A stretch of DNA of 64,000 nt, taken from the NCBI GenBank assembly GCA_036231565.1, contig JAZAHA010000049.1, positions 138,133 through 202,132 on the forward strand, given 5' to 3'. A model generated the notes under the pieces. It saw only the letters and a program-made list of their open reading frames with translations. It did not search any database and was not told where the DNA came from. Origin of the DNA: Maricaulis sp036231565 (GTDB taxonomy: Bacteria; Pseudomonadota; Alphaproteobacteria; Caulobacterales; Maricaulaceae). Position 1 is the first letter of the stretch. Each line of letters opens with the position of its first letter. Shown piece by piece: positions 35,124-42,693 of the stretch. Made by a program: the position numbers and the translations under genes.

Positions 35124-36185
35124 ATGACCTTGAGTTTTGAGGAAGCGCTCGTCGACTCCGCCGGCTTCGCCCGGCGCCATCTGTTGCTGGGGAATGGCTT
35201 TAGCATCGCCTGCCGTGGTGATGTTTTCCACTATGGCTCCCTGTTCAACCAGGCGGATTTCTCGGCGTGCCCAGAAGTGGTCGAGGTCTTTGAATCGCTG
35301 GACACACACGATTTTGAGTTCGCAATCCGATCTCTTGAAAGCGCGGCCAAAATCGCACCGATTTACGCCAAGCATGGAGCTGGTGCGGCCGATGTAATGC
35401 TTCAGCATGCTGCCGCGCTCAAGGAAGTGCTTTTACAGACAATTGCAGGCCAGCATCCTGATTTGCCCAACATAATTCCCGACGAGAAGTATCATGCATG
35501 CCGCTCGTTCCTCACCCACTTTCTGGGAACCGGCGGACAGGTTTTCACTCTGAACTACGACCTGCTGCTTTACTGGACGCTGATGCACACCGATGTGCCC
35601 GTTGGTGCAGACCCTGTTCAATTGGAAAACAACGATGGCTTCGGAAATCAGGAAGATGATCCCGGTGCCGACTACGTCGTCTGGCAGGGAGAGACGGGCG
35701 CTCATAGCGCAAAAGTCCATTTCCTCCACGGAGCCATGCATTTGTTCGACTCAGGCTCTGAGCTAAAGAAATACACGTGGGTGCGAACCGGTATTCCGCT
35801 CGTTGAGCAAGCTCGTGAGGCACTTGAAAGCGGATTCTTCCCACTTTTTGTCGCAGAAGGCACAAGCACAAAAAAGAAGGCCAAGATCCGGCACAATGCC
35901 TATCTGTATCAGGGTTTGAAACAACTCAACGCCAACGCGACCAAGCAAAATGCTTGCTTCTTCATTTTCGGACATTCGCTCGCTGCGAACGACGATCATA
36001 TCCTGACCCGGCTGGCCCGCGCCCGCTTCCCAAAGCTCTATGTTGGGCTTTTCGGTGACCCGGGCAGTGCGACAAATCGGGAAATCAAACGCCGCGCAGA
36101 AAGTCTGCCGCGGCTGCGGGCGCGCCGCTATCCACTAGAGATCGTCTACTACGATTCTGCCTCGGCCAAAGTCTGGGGAGAATAG
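35124..36185 (+). CDS. DUF4917 protein with SIR2-like motifs
   Basis: A 353-residue protein of the DUF4917 type. Its motif order resembles SIR2-like NAD-binding domains: LLLGNGFSIAC near the N-terminus, FTLNYDLLLYWTL in the middle, VHFLHGAMHLF, and FGHSLAANDDHIL near the C-terminus. SIR2-like domains in defence systems often consume NAD. The ATG at 35124 is preferred (GGGGG upstream); GTG at 35091 would overlap the CD-NTase end. The position immediately after a CD-NTase suggests a second effector or a regulator of the same system; this is inference. The assignment of catalytic residues is uncertain. Confidence 0.75.
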   Translation: MTLSFEEALVDSAGFARRHLLLGNGFSIACRGDVFHYGSLFNQADFSACPEVVEVFESLDTHDFEFAIRSLESAAKIAPIYAKHGAGAADVMLQHAAALKEVLLQTIAGQHPDLPNIIPDEKYHACRSFLTHFLGTGGQVFTLNYDLLLYWTLMHTDVPVGADPVQLENNDGFGNQEDDPGADYVVWQGETGAHSAKVHFLHGAMHLFDSGSELKKYTWVRTGIPLVEQAREALESGFFPLFVAEGTSTKKKAKIRHNAYLYQGLKQLNANATKQNACFFIFGHSLAANDDHILTRLARARFPKLYVGLFGDPGSATNREIKRRAESLPRLRARRYPLEIVYYDSASAKVWGE

Positions 36186-36187
36186 GA

Positions 36188-36454
36188 ATGGCGAAGCCTT
36201 GGGAAGACTACCAGCAAGTCATTGTCGAGACGTATTCTGCGGTCAAGTCGGGAAAGGCCACTCGAATTCACGCGCGCCCGGTAGAAGGAGAAGCCTTTCC
36301 GACAACTATGGATGTCGAATGTTCTCGCGCGATGCGGAGAGAACATCCGGTCGGAACTAGGTTCCGCATCTGGGCAAAAGAAACCGACCGGGAAGGAGGA
36401 AAGCCCTTCCTCTATACCTCATGGCGGTGGCCATATGAGGTCGTCGATCAATGA
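36188..36454 (+). CDS. Small 88-aa protein of the defence cassette, unknown function
   Basis: It starts 2 bp after the DUF4917 stop codon. The sequence is rich in beta-prone residues (GKATRIHARPVEGEAFPTT, HPVGTRFRIWAKETD, PFLYTSWRWPYEVV) and suggests a small beta-barrel, but no named domain is recognised. Its stop codon overlaps an ATG (ATGA at 36451) that begins the hsdR-like remnant, so it was once coupled to the restriction subunit. It may be an accessory or protective component of the cassette or of the former R-M system. Confidence 0.7.
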   Translation: MAKPWEDYQQVIVETYSAVKSGKATRIHARPVEGEAFPTTMDVECSRAMRREHPVGTRFRIWAKETDREGGKPFLYTSWRWPYEVVDQ

Positions 36455-36590
36455 CCCACACGCCGCGCACTACCGAAACCTACACATCCCGCGTTCCCGT
36501 GGTGAAGGTCTTGATGGCGTTGGGCTGGAAATTATCGCCCTGCCCAAGTGCCTCGATATGCGGGGCGGCACGACCACCTCGACAGGCTGA
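36451..36590 (+). pseudogene. Probable hsdR N-terminal remnant (frameshifted)
   Basis: From ATG 36451 one frame reads TSRVPVVKVLMALGWK. A second frame then continues IIALPKCLDMRGG before a stop at about 36590. Joined, these resemble the start of HsdR-type proteins, in which a segment of the form ALGWxYLPPxxCLxxRGG occurs about 30-40 residues from the N-terminus. A frameshift separates the halves and the remaining gene is absent. The assignment rests on a short motif. Confidence 0.5.
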
Positions 36591-36639
36591 TGGACGATTA
36601 GCATGGCCTTTCCGGGCTGAGCTGTAAGAGCAAACGTGC

Positions 36640-36800
36640 GCGCTGACGCGCTGCGCGGCGCTTTGCGCCGCCCCCTCAGTCCGCTTCGCGGACAGCTCCC
36701 CCGCACGCGGGGCGAGCCCTGATCAGGCTTCCCCTGCGTGAGCGGGGGAAGTGGCCGAGGCCGGCCTTGCGCCGGGTGAGGTCGAAGGGGGCCGGTAAGC
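36640..36800. repeat. GC-rich palindromic intergenic repeat
   Basis: This non-coding stretch holds several nested palindromes (GCGGCGCTTTGCGCCGCC, GTCCGCTTCGCGGAC, CCCCCGCACGCGGGG and CTTCCCC..GGGGGAAG) and ends in GAGGTCGAAGGGGGCC. Similar pieces occur at the end of the window (63870-63990), in inverted orientation. It sits between the hsdR-like remnant and the end of leuB, so it may mark the right edge of the island. No gene is seen from 36591 to 36801. Confidence 0.6.
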
Positions 36801-36801
36801 C

Positions 36802-37860
36802 CTAGGCCGCCACAGCCTCCGCCTCCAGCCGCTCCACCAGCTTCACCCCGGCGCCTGAACACGTCAGATCCCCGCCGAGATCGCCCGTCCATTCGCCGGC
36901 CTCGTGCATGGCGTTGACCGCCTTGCGGATGCGGGCGGCGGCGTCGGCTTCGCCCAAGGATTCCAGCAGCTGGGCGGCGGCTTCGATGGCGCCGAACGGG
37001 TTGGCCTTGTCCTGGCCGGCAATGTCGGGGGCCGAGCCGTGGATGGGTTCGAAAATGCCGGGACGGGCCTCGCCCAGCGAGGCGGAGCCTAAAAGGCCGA
37101 TCGAGCCGGGCAGCATGGAGGCCTCGTCGGACAGGATGTCGCCGAACATGTTCTCGGTGACGATGACGTCGAAACTGGCCGGGGCGCGCAGGAGGTGCAT
37201 CGCCGCAGCGTCGACATACATGTGGTCGACCGCGATATCGGGATAGTCCCGCGCGCCCATCTCCGAGACGGTTTCGCGCCACAGGCGGCTGGTTTCCAGC
37301 ACATTGGCCTTGTCGACCGAGGTGAGACGGCCGCGCCGCAGGCGGGCCTGTTCGAAGGCGACGCGGGCGACGCGGGCGATTTCCGCGCGGCTGTAAGTGC
37401 AGGTGTCGGCGGCCTGGCTGTCCGTGCGCTCGCGCCGGCCGAAATAAATGCCGCCGGTCAGCTCGCGCACGATCAGAAGGTCCGTCCCCGCTACGAGGTC
37501 GGCTCGCAGCGGGGACTTGTCCGCCAGCGCGGGGTGCACGCTGGCAGGTCTCAGATTGGCATAGACGCCGAGCGCCTTGCGCAGGGCGAGAAGGCCGGCT
37601 TCGGGGCGCGAGGGGGCCTTGTCCCATTTGGGTCCGCCCACGGCGCCCAGGAAGACCGCGTCGGCGGCCTGGCAGGCGGCCAGGGTCTCGTCGGTCAGGG
37701 GTTCGCCATAGCGGTCGATCGAGGCGCCGCCGAACGCGTGCTCCTCGAACTGGACCGAGAAGCCGGACAGGGCCGCAGCCCGTTCGATGACGGCGCGGGC
37801 GACGCGGGTGATTTCCGGGCCGATCCCGTCGCCGGGCAGAAGGACGATGCGATAGGTCAT
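36802..37860 (-). CDS. leuB: 3-isopropylmalate dehydrogenase
   Basis: NAD-dependent oxidative decarboxylase of leucine synthesis, 352 residues, cytosolic. Visible are LLPGDGIGPEI at the N-terminus, substrate-binding arginines in RELTGGIYFG, the metal/NAD region DVIVTENMFGDILSDEASM and GSAPDIAGQDKANPFGAI. It overlaps leuD by 4 bp and is the last gene of the ilv-leu operon, with the defence island immediately downstream. Confidence 0.97.
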   Translation of the reverse strand: MTYRIVLLPGDGIGPEITRVARAVIERAAALSGFSVQFEEHAFGGASIDRYGEPLTDETLAACQAADAVFLGAVGGPKWDKAPSRPEAGLLALRKALGVYANLRPASVHPALADKSPLRADLVAGTDLLIVRELTGGIYFGRRERTDSQAADTCTYSRAEIARVARVAFEQARLRRGRLTSVDKANVLETSRLWRETVSEMGARDYPDIAVDHMYVDAAAMHLLRAPASFDVIVTENMFGDILSDEASMLPGSIGLLGSASLGEARPGIFEPIHGSAPDIAGQDKANPFGAIEAAAQLLESLGEADAAARIRKAVNAMHEAGEWTGDLGGDLTCSGAGVKLVERLEAEAVAA

Positions 37861-38435
37861 GCGGTCTGTGTCTCGTAGGCGGTGATGGCGTCTTCGTTGG
37901 CGGTGAGGAAGCCGAGCGGGTCGGTGCCTTCCATCAGGCAGTGCCGGGCGAAGGGTTCGATCGTGAAGCCGAAACCGGGCCCGTTGCCCATCTCGACGCG
38001 CTGGGCGGCAAGGTCGATGGTGATCTCGACATCGGGATGGGCCAGCAACCAGTCATGCGCCTCTTTCGGGGCGAGGATCGGCAGGAGGCCGTTCTTGGCC
38101 GCATTGGAGCGGAAGATGTCGGCGATCTCCGAGGAGATGACGGCGCGGAAGCCGAAATCGTGCAGCGCCCAGGGCGCATGCTCGCGCGAGGAGCCGCAGC
38201 CGAAATTTCGCCCCGCCACGAGGATGCGGTGGGTTTCCGTGTCCAGCGCGTTGAGGGCGACGGTCTCCAGCGGCTTGCCCTCACTGTCATAGCGCCAGTC
38301 GTGGAAGGCCTTGTCGCCCAGCCCGTCGCGCGAGGTCGTGGTGAGGAAGCGCGCGGGAATGATCTGGTCGGTGTCGATGTCTTCCTGGTCGATCACGAAA
38401 GTGCGGCTGGTCAGCGTGGTGAAGCGTTCAGGCAT
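37857..38435 (-). CDS. leuD: 3-isopropylmalate dehydratase small subunit
   Basis: A 192-residue swivelling subunit of isopropylmalate isomerase. The conserved DQIIPARFL segment near residue 23 and the substrate loop GCGSSREHAPWAL near 79 are intact. It pairs with LeuC, whose gene overlaps by 8 bp upstream. Confidence 0.97.
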   Translation of the reverse strand: MPERFTTLTSRTFVIDQEDIDTDQIIPARFLTTTSRDGLGDKAFHDWRYDSEGKPLETVALNALDTETHRILVAGRNFGCGSSREHAPWALHDFGFRAVISSEIADIFRSNAAKNGLLPILAPKEAHDWLLAHPDVEITIDLAAQRVEMGNGPGFGFTIEPFARHCLMEGTDPLGFLTANEDAITAYETQTA

Positions 38436-39858
38436 GGGCGGGCTCCATCAGCGTCGCCGGGTCGATGACATGGCCGGCGATCGCGGCCGCGGCCGCCGTG
38501 GCCGGGCTGGCCAGCACGGTGCGCGCGCCGGGACCCTGGCGGCCCTCGAAATTGCGGTTCGAGGTGGAGACGATCAGCTGGCCGGGCTCACCCTTGTCGC
38601 CATTCATGGCGATGCACATGGAACAGCCCGGCTGGCGCCACTCCGCGCCGGCCTCGATGAAGATTTTGTCCAGCCCTTCCGCCTCGGCCTGTTTGCGCAC
38701 GGCGACCGAGCCGGGCACGACGAGGGCGCGCACGCCCGGTGCCACCCGGCGTCCGCTCATGATCGCGGCGGCGGCGCGCAGGTCTGTGATGCGCGAATTG
38801 GTGCACGAGCCGATGAAGACCTGGTCGACCTTCGCGCCGGAAACCGGCTTGCCCGCCTCGAACTGCATATAGCCCAGAGCGCGGCTGTGGGAGGCCGAGC
38901 GCGCGGCCGGAACCGGGGCGTCGACGGCGATGCCGGTATCCGGTGCCGTGCCCCAGGTGACCATCGGCCGGATCCGGGTGGCATCGATCACGACCTCATG
39001 ATCGAAGCGCGCGCCCGGGTCGGAGCGGAAATGTGACCAGTGTGTCACCGCCATGTCCCACTTACGGGGGTCTGACGGCACATGTTCGCGACCCTTAAGC
39101 CACGCAAATGTGGTCTCGTCGGCGGCAATCATCCCCGCGCGCGCGCCTGCTTCGATCGACATGTTGCAGACCGTCATCCGGCCCTCCATGTCGAGCGCCT
39201 CGATTGCCTCGCCGGCATATTCGATCACGCATCCCGTACCGCCATCCACACCGATCTCTGCGATCACGGCGAGGATGATATCCTTGGCCGAAACACCCGG
39301 CGCCGTGGGGCCTTCCAGTGTGATCCGCATGGATTTCGGCTTGCGCTGCAACAGGCATTGCGTCGCCAGCACATGGCCGACTTCCGTCGTGCCGATCCCG
39401 AAAGCCAGCGCCCCGAATGCACCATGCGTCGCGGTATGACTGTCACCGCAGACAATCGTCATGCCCGGCTGGGTCGCCCCCAGTTCCGGCCCGATCACAT
39501 GCACCACACCGCGATACTCGCTGTCCCAGCCATGCAGGGTAATCCCGTGCGCCGACGCATTCGCCTGCAGGGTCTCGACCTGTTTGCGGGCAGCCTCGGT
39601 GGCATAGGGCGGTGTCTCGCCCGGCGCGAAATCCAGCGTTGGCGTTGCGTGGTCGATCGTCGCCAGGGTGCGGTCGGGCCGGCGCACTTTGAGGCCGCGC
39701 CCGGCCAGGACCGCAAAGGCCTGGGGCGAGGTGACCTCGTGCACCAGGTGCAGATCGACATAGAGCATGGCGGGCGTGTCGGCCGTCTCCGCCTTGACCA
39801 GGTGGGCGTCCCAGACCTTCTCGAACAGGGATCGCGGACGCCCGCTATCAGGCGACAT
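38428..39858 (-). CDS. leuC: 3-isopropylmalate dehydratase large subunit
   Basis: A 476-residue aconitase-family subunit. [4Fe-4S] cluster cysteines are visible in FIGSCTNSR and CSMCIAMNGD; VCGDSHTATHGAFGALAFGI is also typical. The ATG at 39858 has GGAGGTCC upstream and gives the family N-terminus (RSLFEKVWDAHLV); a longer frame to 40101 is a shadow of ilvE. It overlaps the ilvE 3' end by 11 bp. Confidence 0.97.
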   Translation of the reverse strand: MSPDSGRPRSLFEKVWDAHLVKAETADTPAMLYVDLHLVHEVTSPQAFAVLAGRGLKVRRPDRTLATIDHATPTLDFAPGETPPYATEAARKQVETLQANASAHGITLHGWDSEYRGVVHVIGPELGATQPGMTIVCGDSHTATHGAFGALAFGIGTTEVGHVLATQCLLQRKPKSMRITLEGPTAPGVSAKDIILAVIAEIGVDGGTGCVIEYAGEAIEALDMEGRMTVCNMSIEAGARAGMIAADETTFAWLKGREHVPSDPRKWDMAVTHWSHFRSDPGARFDHEVVIDATRIRPMVTWGTAPDTGIAVDAPVPAARSASHSRALGYMQFEAGKPVSGAKVDQVFIGSCTNSRITDLRAAAAIMSGRRVAPGVRALVVPGSVAVRKQAEAEGLDKIFIEAGAEWRQPGCSMCIAMNGDKGEPGQLIVSTSNRNFEGRQGPGARTVLASPATAAAAAIAGHVIDPATLMEPAHA

Positions 39859-40804
39859 GCTGGACCTCCATCGGATTGTCCTGCACCGGCTGCAGCCAGC
39901 CGTGATGATCCGGGGTCTCGCCGGTGAACAGGCCGAAGAAGCGCTCCTGCATCTTCTCGGCAACCGGGCCGCGCCCGCCGCAGCGCACGATATGGCCGTC
40001 GACCGAACGCACCGGGGTGATTTCGGCAGCGGTGCCGGTGAAGAAGATTTCGTCGGCGACATAGAGGCTTTCGCGCGACAGGGTCTGCTCGCGCACGTCA
40101 TAGCCTTCTGCCTCGGCCAGCTTGATCACGCTGTCGCGGGTCAGGCCGGACAGGATGGAGGCCGAGGTCGGCGGTGTGCGGATGATACCGTCGGAGACGA
40201 CGAAGATGTTCTCGCCGGCGCCTTCGGACACCAGGCCGTTAACGTCCAGGCCGATGCCTTCGTCGAAGCCGCGCGAATGGGCCTCATGGCTGATCAGCAC
40301 CGAGGACAGGTAATTGCCGCCGGCCTTGGCGCCGGTCGGGATGGTGTTGGGTGCGGCGCGGTTCCAGCTGGAGATGCAGCAATTCACGCCCTTGGACAGC
40401 GCCTCCTCGCCCAGATAGGCGCCCCAGGGGAAGGCCGCGATGCAGACATCGATACGGGTGTCCTTGCCCGGCAGGACGCCGATCCCGCCATAGCCGAAAT
40501 AGGCGATGGGCCGGATATAGGCGTTCTTGAGATGGTTGGCGCGAACCGCCATGCGGCAGGCCGCTTCGATCTCCTCCTGGGTGAAGGGGATCGGCATGTG
40601 ATAGACGCGCGCGGAATCGAACAGGCGCCGGATATGGTCGGTGAGCCGGAAGATCACCGGGCCGGACGGCGTGTCGTAACAGCGGATGCCCTCGAACACC
40701 GAGGTGCCGTAATGCAGGGCGTGGCTCAGCACATGGGTCTGGGCTTCGTGCCAGTCAATGAGTTCGCCATTGCGCCAGATGAAGTCGGTTTCGGAAATAG
40801 CCAT
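39848..40804 (-). CDS. ilvE: Branched-chain amino acid aminotransferase
   Basis: PLP-dependent class IV transaminase, 318 residues, which makes Val, Leu and Ile from their keto acids with glutamate. YGTSVFEGIRCYDTPSGP is the family N-terminal signature; the PLP lysine is in GAKAGGNYLSS, and ENIFVVSDG lies in the typical C-terminal region. Sixteen bases separate it from leuA. Confidence 0.95.
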   Translation of the reverse strand: MAISETDFIWRNGELIDWHEAQTHVLSHALHYGTSVFEGIRCYDTPSGPVIFRLTDHIRRLFDSARVYHMPIPFTQEEIEAACRMAVRANHLKNAYIRPIAYFGYGGIGVLPGKDTRIDVCIAAFPWGAYLGEEALSKGVNCCISSWNRAAPNTIPTGAKAGGNYLSSVLISHEAHSRGFDEGIGLDVNGLVSEGAGENIFVVSDGIIRTPPTSASILSGLTRDSVIKLAEAEGYDVREQTLSRESLYVADEIFFTGTAAEITPVRSVDGHIVRCGGRGPVAEKMQERFFGLFTGETPDHHGWLQPVQDNPMEVQHVA

Positions 40805-40820
40805 GGTCTTGGTGTCCTGA

Positions 40821-42410
40821 TCAGACGGCGTGTGCCGGTGTGGGTTGGTTGGCCTCGGCCCGGTCGTAGGCTTCGCCGCGATCGAGGGTGAACAGAAGGG
40901 CGTCGATGGCCGCGGTTACGATGTCGGGTCCGCGGGCCCGGCCGGAAAAGCGGCGGCCGTCGATCTCGACCTCGATATCGGCCACGAATTCGCGGCCCGT
41001 GCCATTGGCCCGCATGCGGGTTTCCAGGCTGATGATGTCGACATCAGTGCCGGTGATCCGCTGGACGGCCGCAAAGGCCGCTGCAACGGGGCCGTCGCCC
41101 GAGGCGATGTCCGAGATCCGGCCCCGCACGGGATGTTCCAGCTCTATACGGGCAAATTGTTTCGGCTTGCGGCCGGCCGTGGTGCGCAGCTCGGTGCGCA
41201 GCACCGTCCATTGCGAACCGGAGGCCGAATACCCCTCCATCATGGCGACCAGATCGGCATCGTTGATCTCGCCATGCAGGTCGGCCGCGGCCTTGAACTG
41301 GGCGAAGATGTCGTTCAGTCGGTCCGGATCGGGCTGATAGCCCAGCTTGGCCAGGCGCTGCGAGAGGGCGTGCTTGCCCGAATGCTTGCCCAGCACCAGC
41401 GAGGAACCGGGAACGCCGACGCTCTCCGGGGTCATGATCTCATAGGTGCGCCGGTCGGCAATCATGCCGTGCTGGTGGATGCCGGCCTCATGGGCAAAGG
41501 CATTCTTGCCGACGATCGCCTTGTTCGGGGCAACGGCGGTTCCGGTCATGCGGGACAGGCGTTGGCTGGCGGCCCAGATCTGGGTCGCGTCGGCATGGCT
41601 GACGGCGGGGAAGATGTCGGCTCGCACCTGCAGCGCCATGACGATCTCTTCCAGCGAGCAATTGCCGGCCCGTTCGCCGATACCGTTGATGGCGCACTCG
41701 ACCTGGCGTGCGCCGGCTTTCACGGCGGCCAGAGAGTTGGCGACGGCGAGGCCCAGATCGTTGTGGCAATGGGCGGAGAAGATCACATGGTCCGGTCGCT
41801 CCACCTTGGCCACCAGGTCGGCAAAGACGCGGTAGATCTCGTCCGGTTCGGAATATCCGACCGTGTCGGGCACATTCAGCACATCGGCGCCGTTTCCGGC
41901 GGCACAGCTCAGGGCCTCGATCAGGAATTCCGGTTCTGTGCGCAGGGCGTCCTCGGCCGAGAACTCGATCTCGTCGAACCGGCCCGCTGCGTGTTTCAGA
42001 CAGCGCTCTATGGTCTGGATAACCTCGCGGCGCGACAGGCGCAGCTTGGCCTCGCGATGGATCGGGCTGGTGGCGATGAAGACGTGCAGACGGCTGCGCT
42101 GCGCCGGTTCCAGCGCATAGGCCGCGGCGTCGATATCCTTTTCCGTCGCGCGGGCCAGCGAGCAGATTGTCGGCCCGCGGACTTCCTGCGCGATCAGCCG
42201 GATGGCTTCCGCATCGCCCGGCGACGCGGCGGCGAAGCCGGCCTCCATCGTGTCGACCCGCAGATTGGCCAGGAGATGCGCCATCTCCAGCTTTTCCGGC
42301 GCGGTCATGGAGAAGCCGGGTGCCTGCTCGCCGTCACGCAGCGTCGTGTCGAAAATGTGCAGCCGTTCCGGCTGGCTGCTGGGTAAGGGGCTCAGTTTCG
42401 GGGCGGACAT
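40821..42410 (-). CDS. leuA: 2-isopropylmalate synthase
   Basis: A 529-residue enzyme committing 2-ketoisovalerate to leucine. HMGL-like barrel with DTTLRDGEQAPGFSMT, metal-binding HCHNDLGLAVANS and NGIGERAGN, plus a C-terminal leucine-sensing regulatory domain (about 390-515). Feedback inhibition by leucine is expected. It overlaps the ilvM/N-like gene by 19 bp. Confidence 0.96.
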   Translation of the reverse strand: MSAPKLSPLPSSQPERLHIFDTTLRDGEQAPGFSMTAPEKLEMAHLLANLRVDTMEAGFAAASPGDAEAIRLIAQEVRGPTICSLARATEKDIDAAAYALEPAQRSRLHVFIATSPIHREAKLRLSRREVIQTIERCLKHAAGRFDEIEFSAEDALRTEPEFLIEALSCAAGNGADVLNVPDTVGYSEPDEIYRVFADLVAKVERPDHVIFSAHCHNDLGLAVANSLAAVKAGARQVECAINGIGERAGNCSLEEIVMALQVRADIFPAVSHADATQIWAASQRLSRMTGTAVAPNKAIVGKNAFAHEAGIHQHGMIADRRTYEIMTPESVGVPGSSLVLGKHSGKHALSQRLAKLGYQPDPDRLNDIFAQFKAAADLHGEINDADLVAMMEGYSASGSQWTVLRTELRTTAGRKPKQFARIELEHPVRGRISDIASGDGPVAAAFAAVQRITGTDVDIISLETRMRANGTGREFVADIEVEIDGRRFSGRARGPDIVTAAIDALLFTLDRGEAYDRAEANQPTPAHAV

Positions 42411-42691
42411 GCCTGTCTCCAGTGATATGAGGCGTGAGCCGCTTCGGCGGCCGCGATTTCCGGGGTGAAGACGGCGCGTACATCCATCAGGCGTCCGATC
42501 TGGCGGATCAGCACATCCAGCTGGCGTGCCGCATCGCGCGGCGTCACCTGCAGGGTGATGGTGGACTGGCCTTCACGCGCTTCGCTCTTGTCCAGCGTGC
42601 CGATCGTGTAGCCACGGCGCTCGACAAGTCCGATGAGGCGCATCAGGGCGCCTTCGGCTTCGGCAAGTTCGATGATGAGCGTGTTGAGCAT
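42392..42691 (-). CDS. ilvM: Acetolactate synthase small subunit, short ACT-domain form
   Basis: A 99-residue regulatory subunit with a single ACT domain (IIELAEAEGALMRLIGLVER). It is shorter than the usual IlvH/IlvN (about 160-180 aa) and nearer in size to IlvM of E. coli. The ATG at 42691 follows the ilvB stop by 2 bp; a longer frame upstream only overlaps ilvB. A single ACT domain implies that valine feedback control differs from that of the two-domain IlvH type. Confidence 0.8.
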   Translation of the reverse strand: MLNTLIIELAEAEGALMRLIGLVERRGYTIGTLDKSEAREGQSTITLQVTPRDAARQLDVLIRQIGRLMDVRAVFTPEIAAAEAAHASYHWRQACPPRN

Positions 42692-42693
42692 GA

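Noticed and set aside
40830..42386. Antisense frame across leuA
   Set aside because: It lies entirely within leuA, whose catalytic and regulatory motifs are intact on the other strand.
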